Below are positions 1 through 5,202 of a stretch of DNA of 6,246 nt, piece after piece; the first letter of the stretch is position 1; each line of letters opens with the position of its first letter. The position numbers and the translations under genes were made by a program. The notes beneath the pieces were generated by a model, which did not search any database, was not told the DNA's origin, and saw only the letters and a program-made list of their open reading frames with translations. The DNA is from Spartobacteria bacterium UBA6821 (lineage in GTDB: Bacteria > Verrucomicrobiota > Verrucomicrobiia > Chthoniobacterales > UBA6821): the NCBI GenBank assembly GCA_002452515.1, contig DKEN01000045.1:14796-21041 (forward strand), in the 5' to 3' direction.

Positions 1-1
1 A

Positions 2-574
2 GGTGAACCCGATGGCCCCGAACAGATGCATGTCGTCCTGCTCGATAATCGCCGCACGGAACTTCTGGCCGATGCCGAGCAACGTGACGCCCTTGGCTGC
101 ATCCGTTGCGGTGCCTGTCTCAATGTCTGCCCGATTTTTAAAAACATCGGAGGCTACAGTTATGGCACTACCTACGGTGGTCCGATTGGTTCGGTCATCA
201 CCCCCCATCTGCGCGGCCTGAAGGATTGGAAACACCTTTCGGCAGCCTCTTCCCTTTGCGGCGCCTGCACCGAGGCGTGTCCGGTAAAAATCGACCTGCA
301 TCATCACCTCCTCCAGAATCGTCGGAATGGTGCCCAGGCCTCCCCTTCCCCAGTTGAAAAGTTAACTTACGGGGGTTTTTCCGTCATGATGGGTCATCCG
401 GTCCTCTACCGCTTCGCCGTTAAGATAGGCCGTTTCTTACAACCTCTCCATGATCTGGTGAATGGAACCATTCTCGATCCCCTGCGGTCCTGGACGAGCT
501 CACGGAAGCTACCGAAACTCGCCACAACATCCTTTCAGGAACAGTGGAAAAAAGAACGTGGAGGCGAGAAATGA
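2..574 (+). CDS. lutB: LutB, iron-sulfur subunit of L-lactate utilisation system (5' end cut off)
   Basis: LutB is the ferredoxin-like subunit of LutABC, a cytoplasmic complex that oxidises L-lactate to pyruvate. The frame is open to the left edge, so the N-terminal LUD-type part is missing; 190 residues are visible. Visible residues 33-43 form a 4Fe-4S motif (CIRCGACLNVCP) and residues 86-93 form a second, three-cysteine motif (LCGACTEACP), the spacing usual in LutB/YkgF. Between them lies the family stretch YGGPIGSVITP. The tail (W..SRKLPKLA..SF...W) matches the LutB C-terminal domain. An internal ATG at 26 is not the real start, because conserved LutB-like sequence (GPEQMHVVLLDN) runs through it. 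The stop codon overlaps the lutC start by 4 bp, so the two are almost certainly cotranscribed and translationally coupled. I am confident of the family; the natural substrate is assumed from family knowledge. Confidence 0.93.
   Translation, partial: GEPDGPEQMHVVLLDNRRTELLADAEQRDALGCIRCGACLNVCPIFKNIGGYSYGTTYGGPIGSVITPHLRGLKDWKHLSAASSLCGACTEACPVKIDLHHHLLQNRRNGAQASPSPVEKLTYGGFSVMMGHPVLYRFAVKIGRFLQPLHDLVNGTILDPLRSWTSSRKLPKLATTSFQEQWKKERGGEK
560..564 (+). promoter_or_regulatory. Shine-Dalgarno sequence for lutC
   Basis: GGAGG lies inside the end of lutB, six bases before the ATG at 571. It decides the lutC start against the in-frame GTG at 544, which has no such site. It is the only strong Shine-Dalgarno sequence I found in the window: gmd, fcl and the XylR-like gene all lack one. 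Confidence 0.75.
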
Positions 575-1269
575 ACGACGGTCGTTCCTTGATCCTAAAC
601 AGGATTCGCGAGGCCCTGCGGGACAATCCAGCCCCGCATCCCCATACGTCGCATTCGCAGGCGGAAGCGGAGACTCATACGGGTGGCCATCCCCAGCGAG
701 ATTGGCTCCCCAAGGTAGGCGAAACCCTAAGCGAGCAGATTGACCTCTTTTCAACAATCTCAGCCGGCCTGAAAACGGAAGTTCACCGGGTAGCAAACCT
801 CGCAGCAGCCCGTGAACGCTTTTTAGCTCTCTCCAAGGAGAATGGTTGGAAAAAAATCGGCAGCCACCAGCACACCGATGTGGATTTCCTGCTTACAGGA
901 TGCACGCTGCCCATCGTGAGGACGGATCTGGGATACACGATTAGCGATCTCGAATCTTGTGATGTTGGGCTGACTGCATGCGAGGTCCTCGTGGCCCAGA
1001 CAGGTGGCATCCTGGTCTCGGTGGAGAGCTCTGGAGGACGGGCCCTCTCTGTTCTTCCACCGCATCATGTGGTGATTGCACGAACCAGCCAGATGGTTCC
1101 CGATCTCACCGCATCCTTCCAGCACGTGAAGAACAAGTATGGGAATAATTTTCCATCATTCATGAGTTTCATCACAGGCCCTTCAAGAACCGGTGACATC
1201 GAACGGATTCTCGTGCTCGGGGCGCATGGTCCCAAGCGTTTGAGCGTACTGCTTGTTGATCAGGAATAA
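571..1269 (+). CDS. lutC: LutC, LUD-domain subunit of L-lactate utilisation system
   Basis: This is a 232-residue LUD-domain (formerly DUF162) protein, the usual size for LutC/YkgG, and it works with LutA and LutB in L-lactate oxidation. The C-terminal half carries the family signature: a TACEVLVAQTGGILV segment, then GGRALSVLPPHHVVIARTSQMVPDL, then FITGPSRTGDIE and LVLGAHGPKRLSVLLVD at the end. The N-terminal part (about residues 1-75) is poorly conserved, as is normal. The ATG at 571 is chosen because it forms an ATGA overlap with the lutB stop and follows GGAGG. No convincing terminator follows; the next 300 bp are non-coding and the next gene is on the opposite strand, so lutC appears to be the last gene of its operon. 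In many bacteria LutABC handles lactate produced from deoxy-sugar breakdown, but nothing here shows that specifically. Confidence 0.93.
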   Translation: MNDGRSLILNRIREALRDNPAPHPHTSHSQAEAETHTGGHPQRDWLPKVGETLSEQIDLFSTISAGLKTEVHRVANLAAARERFLALSKENGWKKIGSHQHTDVDFLLTGCTLPIVRTDLGYTISDLESCDVGLTACEVLVAQTGGILVSVESSGGRALSVLPPHHVVIARTSQMVPDLTASFQHVKNKYGNNFPSFMSFITGPSRTGDIERILVLGAHGPKRLSVLLVDQE

Positions 1270-1570
1270 TCGTTGCAAGTCAGCCTTCGTGTCTCTTCAC
1301 GAGAGATTACCGCTGATTGGCATGAGATCATTTTCTGAGATTCTCACGCGGGGCTCGCGTGGAGGCGCAGAGACGCGGAGAGTTTCGTCAAAAGGCATAG
1401 AATTAGTGTGGGCTTGCATTGGAGATTGCCGCCGCTACCCGTTCATCCTCCCTGTGAATCATCCATTTTTCTCAGCGTCTCAGCGTCTCTGCGCGAGATT
1501 CCTCAATTTTTCCAGAATGCGTCAGAATAAATCAAAAATGATCTAATAGAGGCTACAGTTCTATACCGCT
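1270..1570. other. Non-coding gap between convergent lutC and HPt genes
   Basis: This 301-bp stretch between two converging genes has no credible gene. An open frame crossing it (1253-1546, plus) starts inside lutC, has no ribosome site, and owes its Arg/Ser-rich sequence to the repeat it reads through. The gap holds a weak hairpin at 1287-1302 (TCGTG/CACGA) without a T-run, a GC-rich hairpin at 1345-1361, and a long inverted repeat described separately. The A/T-rich part at 1501-1550 shows no recognisable site. Confidence 0.7.
1341..1502. repeat. Interrupted inverted repeat of the GCGCAGAGACGC type
   Basis: The left arm at 1365-1381 (GCGCAGAGACGCGGAGA) pairs with the right arm at 1478-1494 (TCTCAGCGTCTCTGCGC) with 16 of 17 positions complementary, separated by 96 bp. 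Just before the left arm is a perfect 6-bp hairpin, CACGCG/CGCGTG with a 5-base loop (1345-1361). The right arm contains an 8-bp tandem duplication, CAGCGTCT, at 1473-1480 and 1481-1488. Intergenic repeats with this 'CGCAGAGACGC' wording are a style I associate with PVC and some other environmental bacteria; that is recollection, not a database match. There is no transposase, so it is either a REP/MITE-like non-autonomous element or a repeat remnant. The outer boundaries are approximate. Confidence 0.6.
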
Positions 1571-1936
1571 CTAACCTCCAACCAAATGAGGATGCCGTTT
1601 TTCAATTGCGGTAAAGCAATTGAGGCTGACTTTTTTGGACTCCTCCAGATACTCCCGTGCAACAGCCAATGGATCTGATTCCGTTTCCCAAGCCTGCAGC
1701 AACTCGGCGACCCTTTGTGCCCCCGTTGAGGAACAGTAGCCCCTGATCCGGTGCAAGGAGGAGCGTGCTGAGTTGGCATCACCAACGACCATCTGTTCCA
1801 GATCGTTCAAAAAACTCCCCCGTACACCACTCCATATCTCCCGCTGCATCACGATCACATCCACGTCATCCGAAAAACCGAAGAGTTCATCAACAAGGCT
1901 TTCATTGATCAAAGGCAGGGAATAACTGGTTTTCAT
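1571..1936 (-). CDS. Stand-alone histidine phosphotransfer (HPt) domain protein
   Basis: A 121-residue protein consisting of little more than one HPt domain. The diagnostic motif is at residues 61-75, LHRIRGYCSSTGAQR, which fits the HPt pattern H-x-(I/L)-(K/R)-G-x(4)-G-A. His62 (codon 1751-1753) would be the phosphorylated residue; the usual lysine three residues later is arginine, a conservative change. Upstream helices (FLNDLEQMVVGDANSARSSL) and downstream helices (RVAELLQAWE) complete the expected four-helix bundle. HPt proteins carry phosphate from the receiver domain of a hybrid kinase to a response regulator in the cytoplasm. An in-frame TAA stands immediately before the ATG, which fixes the earliest start; GGAG lies about 11 bases upstream, rather far for a ribosome site. 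It lies 62 bp beyond fcl on the same strand, but a terminator-like hairpin intervenes, so separate transcription is likely. Its partner could be the hybrid kinase at the right edge, which is inference only. Confidence 0.82.
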   Translation of the reverse strand: MKTSYSLPLINESLVDELFGFSDDVDVIVMQREIWSGVRGSFLNDLEQMVVGDANSARSSLHRIRGYCSSTGAQRVAELLQAWETESDPLAVAREYLEESKKVSLNCFTAIEKRHPHLVGG

Positions 1937-1958
1937 TTACTGGACGGCTCCATTGTTT

Positions 1959-1984
1959 AAAAATCTGATCCCTGAATGGGATCA
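1959..1984 (-). terminator. Rho-independent terminator candidate after fcl
   Basis: Read on the minus strand, a perfect 7-bp stem, TGATCCC/GGGATCA (1984-1978 with 1972-1966), has a 5-base loop and is followed after two bases by five T's. It starts 15 bases past the fcl stop. The plus-strand orientation lacks a T-run, so it points away from gmd-fcl. The stem is short, so termination may be partial and allow some read-through into the HPt gene. Confidence 0.6.
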
Positions 1985-1998
1985 AAAGGGCGAACAGT

Positions 1999-2949
1999 TT
2001 AAACTTCCCTCAGCTTTCCCGAATTTTCCAGCGATAAGAAATTCGCATAGGCATCCCTGATCCCACGTTCAAGATCATACTTGGGAGCCCAACCAGTTGC
2101 CAACAACTTGCCACTGTCCATGAGTTTGCGGAGGGTACCATCCGGTTTCGAGGTATCCCAGAGAAGTTCTCCCTTAAAGCCCGTGACCTTGGCAATGAGT
2201 TCAGCGAGTTCGCGAATGGAAATGTCACTACCAGATCCGACATTGATCCAATCGGGAGGATTCTCCATGGCAAGCACGGTCAGGAGTCCCTCGGCCAGAT
2301 CGTCTGCATGGAGAAATTCGCGCCGCGCAACACCCGTTCCCCAAATGGTGACAGTCGGGGCCCCCTTCACAACCGCTTCATGAAAACGCCGGATCAGCGC
2401 AGGAAGCACATGGGAGTTTTTAGGATGATAATTGTCGCCGGGCCCATAGAGGTTGGTCGGCATGGCGGAATGAAACAGGACACCGTACTGCTTCCGGTAG
2501 TATTGGCAGAGTTTCAGGCCGGTGATTTTTGCAATCGCGTAGGCCTCGTTGGTTAGTTCCAAGGGTGAACTGAGAAGACATTCCTCCTTCATCGGTTGCG
2601 GAGCCTCCCGGGGGTAGATACAGGAACTGCCGAGGAAGAGCAGCCGGTTCACTCCGTTTTTCCAGGACTCATGGATCGTGTTGTGTGCCACGGCAAGATT
2701 TTCATGAATGAATTCAGCGGGATAGGTGCTGTTGGCATGGATGCCTCCGACACGGGCGGCCGCCACGATCACGACATCGGGCTTCTGAACACGGTAGAAC
2801 TCTCGAACCGCAGCGGCATCGCAAAGATCGAGTTCACCATGTGAAGGAAGCAGCAGATTGTCATATCCTCGCTGCTTCAGCGCGCGGACAATCGCCGAGC
2901 CAACCATTCCGGTGTGTCCTGCAACATGGATACGATCTGATGATTTCAT
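1999..2949 (-). CDS. fcl: GDP-L-fucose synthase (GDP-4-keto-6-deoxymannose 3,5-epimerase/4-reductase)
   Basis: This NADPH-dependent bifunctional enzyme epimerises C3 and C5 of GDP-4-keto-6-deoxy-D-mannose and then reduces C4, giving GDP-L-fucose. The protein has 316 residues, typical of Fcl/WcaG. It opens with the Rossmann nucleotide motif [10 protein letters not shown] (11-20). The short-chain-dehydrogenase catalytic set is intact: Ser108 in GSSCIYP, Tyr137 and Lys141 in YAIAK. The epimerase residues Cys110 and His180 (KNSH) are also present; all sit one position beyond the E. coli numbering. The characteristic [13 protein letters not shown] segment follows at 164-176. It starts 14 bp after gmd stops on the same strand, so the two form an operon performing consecutive steps. 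No Shine-Dalgarno sequence is visible before the ATG, which suggests translation depends on ribosomes finishing gmd or on SD-independent initiation. Confidence 0.96.
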   Translation of the reverse strand: MKSSDRIHVAGHTGMVGSAIVRALKQRGYDNLLLPSHGELDLCDAAAVREFYRVQKPDVVIVAAARVGGIHANSTYPAEFIHENLAVAHNTIHESWKNGVNRLLFLGSSCIYPREAPQPMKEECLLSSPLELTNEAYAIAKITGLKLCQYYRKQYGVLFHSAMPTNLYGPGDNYHPKNSHVLPALIRRFHEAVVKGAPTVTIWGTGVARREFLHADDLAEGLLTVLAMENPPDWINVGSGSDISIRELAELIAKVTGFKGELLWDTSKPDGTLRKLMDSGKLLATGWAPKYDLERGIRDAYANFLSLENSGKLREV

Positions 2950-2963
2950 GCTTTGGTTAAGGA

Positions 2964-4004
2964 TTAGGGAGGTGTGATGGATCCGTCCTGGATGCCACCG
3001 ATATTCTGATAGGCCAACTCACGCCGGGCCAATTCGAGATCTGCTTCTGTCATGATCTGAACCAGTTCCTTGAACTTCACCTTGGGCTCCCAGCCGATCT
3101 GACGCTTCAGCTTGGCAGGATCTCCAATGAGCAGTTCCACCTCGCTTGGTCGCTCATAACGCTGGTCATATTTCACATATTTCTGCCAGTCAAGATCCAG
3201 GAGACCGAAGCACTCTTCGCAGAAGGCCCTGATGGAATGGGTTTCCCCGGTTGCGCAGACATAGTCATCCGGCTTGTCCTGTTGCAGCATGAGCCACATC
3301 ACCTCGACATATTCCTTCGCATAACCCCAATCGCGCTGGGCATCGAGATTTCCAAGGAAGAGCTCGTTCTGCAACCCCATCTTGATGCGGGTCGCCGCAC
3401 GGGTGATCTTGCGCGTCACAAAGGTCTCTCCACGTCGGGGACTTTCATGGTTGAAGAGAATGCCGTTGGAGGCATGAAGGTTGTAGGCTTCCCTATAGTT
3501 GGCTGTCAGCCAGTAGGCGAAAACCTTCGCACAACCATAGGGAGAACGGGGGTGGAAAGGTGTCGTTTCCGTCTGAGGAACCTCGTGTACCTTGCCAAAC
3601 ATCTCGGAGGAAGATGCCTGGTAGAAACGGACGTCCTGGGTAAGCCCTGATTCGCGAATCGCTTCCAAAATTCTGACCGTGCTCAAGCCGGTGACATCCC
3701 CCGTGTATTCAGGCACATCAAAGGAGACGCGCACATGACTCTGCGCTCCCAGATTATAAATCTCATCAGGCCGGAGATCGTAGAGCAGTTTTGTCATCTG
3801 GGAGGAGTCGGCCAGATCACCATAGTGGAGAAAGAGTCTCGTCCCATTGATGTGCGGATCCGTGTAGAGATGATTGATCCGGCTGGTATTGAACGTTGAA
3901 GCGCGTCGAATGATGCCATGAACCTCATAGCCTTTCCCTAGGAGGAGTTCTGCAAGGTAGGAGCCATCCTGTCCGGTAATGCCGGTGATGAGTGCTTTTT
4001 TCAT
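2964..4004 (-). CDS. gmd: GDP-mannose 4,6-dehydratase
   Basis: This NADP-dependent extended SDR enzyme converts GDP-D-mannose to GDP-4-keto-6-deoxy-D-mannose, the first step towards GDP-L-fucose (also GDP-rhamnose or GDP-perosamine in other pathways; here fcl directly downstream fixes the fucose branch). From the ATG at 4004 it has 346 residues and begins with [19 protein letters not shown], the classic start with the GxxGxxG motif at 8-14. The active-site residues fall at the E. coli numbers: Ser132-Ser133-Glu134 (Ser replacing Thr132, a known variant), Tyr156 and Lys160 in [23 protein letters not shown] and [11 protein letters not shown] are also family hallmarks. An in-frame TTG at 4022 would add six unrelated residues and is rejected. 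No Shine-Dalgarno sequence precedes the ATG, and the predicted promoter is so close that the mRNA may be leaderless. The product would feed capsule, O-antigen or exopolysaccharide synthesis. Confidence 0.97.
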   Translation of the reverse strand: MKKALITGITGQDGSYLAELLLGKGYEVHGIIRRASTFNTSRINHLYTDPHINGTRLFLHYGDLADSSQMTKLLYDLRPDEIYNLGAQSHVRVSFDVPEYTGDVTGLSTVRILEAIRESGLTQDVRFYQASSSEMFGKVHEVPQTETTPFHPRSPYGCAKVFAYWLTANYREAYNLHASNGILFNHESPRRGETFVTRKITRAATRIKMGLQNELFLGNLDAQRDWGYAKEYVEVMWLMLQQDKPDDYVCATGETHSIRAFCEECFGLLDLDWQKYVKYDQRYERPSEVELLIGDPAKLKRQIGWEPKVKFKELVQIMTEADLELARRELAYQNIGGIQDGSITPP

Positions 4005-4010
4005 CAAACA

Positions 4011-4039
4011 ATCATAAAACAAGCATTACTGCTTGTCAT
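4011..4039 (-). promoter_or_regulatory. Predicted sigma70-type promoter of gmd-fcl
   Basis: On the minus strand, ATGACA (4039-4034) and TATGAT (4016-4011) are separated by exactly 17 bp, each matching five of six consensus bases. The expected transcription start lies around 4004-4005, at the first base of the gmd ATG. This assumes a housekeeping sigma70-like consensus holds in this organism. Confidence 0.5.
4019..4036. promoter_or_regulatory. Palindrome A, candidate operator inside the gmd promoter spacer
   Basis: ACAAGCATTACTGCTTGT is an 18-bp inverted repeat with 16 of 18 positions symmetric (perfect 7-bp arms ACAAGCA/TGCTTGT plus a central TA). It falls between the predicted -10 and -35 boxes of gmd, where a bound protein would block polymerase or re-align the promoter. 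It could be the binding site of a dimeric repressor; the protein is unknown. Confidence 0.5.
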
Positions 4040-4061
4040 TGCGTATATGCGCAATTATTTG
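4033..4061 (+). promoter_or_regulatory. Possible promoter of the XylR-like gene
   Basis: TTGTCA (4033-4038) matches five of six -35 bases; with a 17-bp spacer the -10 would be TATTTG (4056-4061), which matches only three of six. A poor -10 is typical of promoters needing an activator, but it also makes the prediction weak. The start would be at about 4067-4069, one to three bases before the ATG at 4070. Its -35 box overlaps that of gmd on the other strand. Confidence 0.28.
4038..4055. promoter_or_regulatory. Palindrome B, candidate operator next to palindrome A
   Basis: ATTGCGTATATGCGCAAT is an 18-bp inverted repeat with 16 of 18 positions symmetric. It begins two bases after palindrome A ends, with centres 19 bp apart. 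Its sequence differs from A, so the two sites may bind different proteins. The right half, ATGCGCAAT, recurs at 4070-4078. Confidence 0.5.
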
Positions 4062-4078
4062 TTTACTTAATGCGCAAT
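4047..4078 (+). repeat. Direct repeat of ATGCGCAAT, second copy over the start codon
   Basis: ATGCGCAAT occurs at 4047-4055 and again at 4070-4078, 23 bp apart start to start, about two helical turns. The second copy contains the ATG of the XylR-like gene. E. coli XylR and other AraC-family proteins bind direct repeats about two turns apart, so this could be an autoregulatory site; that is inference. Confidence 0.4.
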
Positions 4079-5197
4079 CCGCTTGGAAGCACCCGTGCAA
4101 ATCTTATTGTGGTAGCACTTCCACTGCTCTCCGAGGGTGAAATCGAGTTGGTGCAAGGGGTGCGTAAAAGCCTTTTGTCACTCGGTGAAGACTACGAAGT
4201 TCTGCTACTAAGTGGTGGTTACGAAGCATCTCTTAGAAAACTGGCTGACCAAGGCGAACTTGCAGGAACAATCGGAGAATTTATGAGTCCCGTCTGGCTA
4301 AAAAGCCTCATTGACCAGGGGATTCCCGTGGTGCAACTGGGCCAACATGCAGGCGACAAAATCCCCTGGGTTTCGGCAGACCTGAAAGTAATTAGCAAGG
4401 AGTCCTCCAGAACCTTCCTTGAAAACGGGGTAAAATCATGCGCCTACCTCGGGGCTTCAGGACCGGCAGACTCGGTCCGCCTCGGAGAAGCATTCATTGA
4501 AAGTTGCAATCTTCTCGGACACACCGTGGCCGTCTGCTGTGAGTTTTCCGCCCCAACACTGAAGGCCTTTCTGAATTCACTCCCCCTTCCCGCCGGTCTC
4601 CTCTGCGCAACCGATCGACTGGCTCATCTTGCGGCACATTCGGCCAGGGATATTGGACTTCGTATTCCCCAGGACCTGGCGGTGATCGGCATCGGCAACT
4701 CGCGAATGGAGTCTCTCCAGGCAGGCATATCTCTCTCCAGCTTTGATCTTTCTCTTGGAGAAATAGGACTCAAAGCCGGATCCATCATGGCTGACTTGAT
4801 CAAGGGAAAGAGTGTCAGCGCCAATTTATCGGTACAGATCACCCCAAAATTCCACGAACGTGAGAGCAGCCTGCGTTCTACATCAGGGGTGACACGTGCA
4901 TTGGCCTATCTGCGCAGCAATCCGGGCAGTAGCATGAGCGCCGGTGAACTGGCCCATTTGGCAGGGATGTCACGCCGTTCCTTTGAAATGGCGATGCTGG
5001 CAGAATGTGAAAAATCACCGGGCGCACTTCTCCAGGAACTGCGTCAAAAGCGTGCCAAAGAACTGCTGAAGACTTCGGAATTCACTATCGCGGCAGTCGG
5101 CAGGGAGTGTGGCTATAAGGAAGCATCCGTCTTCTCCACGGCATTCAGGAGATGGACCGGAATGAGCCCGCGCGAATACCGCAAGGCAGATCTCTAA
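4070..5197 (+). CDS. XylR-like transcriptional regulator: LacI-type sugar-binding domain fused to AraC DNA-binding domain
   Basis: The predicted protein has 375 residues from ATG 4070, close to E. coli XylR. Residues about 10-265 resemble the periplasmic-binding-protein core of LacI/GalR repressors; the pieces GLLCATDRLA (176-185) and GLRIPQDLAVIGIGNS...SLSSFDLSLGEIG are typical of that fold's second lobe. There is no N-terminal LacI helix-turn-helix. Residues about 272-375 form an AraC domain with two helix-turn-helix units: ELAHLAGMSRRSFEMAML (293-310) and IAAVGRECGYKEASVFSTAFRRW (340-362), ending in the signature TGMSPREYR. It should be a cytoplasmic DNA-binding protein whose activity changes when a sugar or sugar derivative binds; the ligand cannot be read from sequence. 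It diverges from gmd, with 65 bp between the start codons, so control of gmd-fcl and of itself is likely. A GTG at 3992 would extend the protein into gmd with unrelated residues; no Shine-Dalgarno sequence supports either start. Confidence 0.9.
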   Translation: MRNPLGSTRANLIVVALPLLSEGEIELVQGVRKSLLSLGEDYEVLLLSGGYEASLRKLADQGELAGTIGEFMSPVWLKSLIDQGIPVVQLGQHAGDKIPWVSADLKVISKESSRTFLENGVKSCAYLGASGPADSVRLGEAFIESCNLLGHTVAVCCEFSAPTLKAFLNSLPLPAGLLCATDRLAHLAAHSARDIGLRIPQDLAVIGIGNSRMESLQAGISLSSFDLSLGEIGLKAGSIMADLIKGKSVSANLSVQITPKFHERESSLRSTSGVTRALAYLRSNPGSSMSAGELAHLAGMSRRSFEMAMLAECEKSPGALLQELRQKRAKELLKTSEFTIAAVGRECGYKEASVFSTAFRRWTGMSPREYRKADL

Positions 5198-5202
5198 AAT
5201 CA

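Noticed and set aside
544..570. Upstream GTG start for lutC
   Set aside because: The ATG at 571 has GGAGG at the right distance and the usual ATGA overlap with lutB.
1287..1302. TCGTG/CACGA hairpin as a lutC terminator
   Set aside because: The stem is only 5 bp and no T-run follows on the plus strand.
1253..1546. 97-codon open frame on the plus strand after lutC
   Set aside because: It starts inside lutC, has no ribosome site, reads straight through the inverted repeat, and gives a low-complexity Arg/Ser-rich product typical of translated repeat DNA.
1534..1573. Hairpin TAGAG.../...CCTCTA after the HPt gene as a minus-strand terminator
   Set aside because: The stem needs a two-base bulge and a long loop, and the T-run begins about eight bases too far away.
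3237..3650. 137-codon plus-strand open frame opposite gmd
   Set aside because: It lies wholly antisense to a firmly identified gmd with catalytic residues intact; no domain or ribosome site supports it.
4005..4022. TTG start adding six residues to gmd
   Set aside because: The added residues (MFYDCL) do not belong to the family; [14 protein letters not shown] from 4004 is the standard beginning and gives exact E. coli active-site numbering.
3992..4069. GTG start adding 26 residues to the XylR-like regulator
   Set aside because: It would overlap the gmd start and the promoter region, has no ribosome site, and the extra residues resemble nothing in the family.
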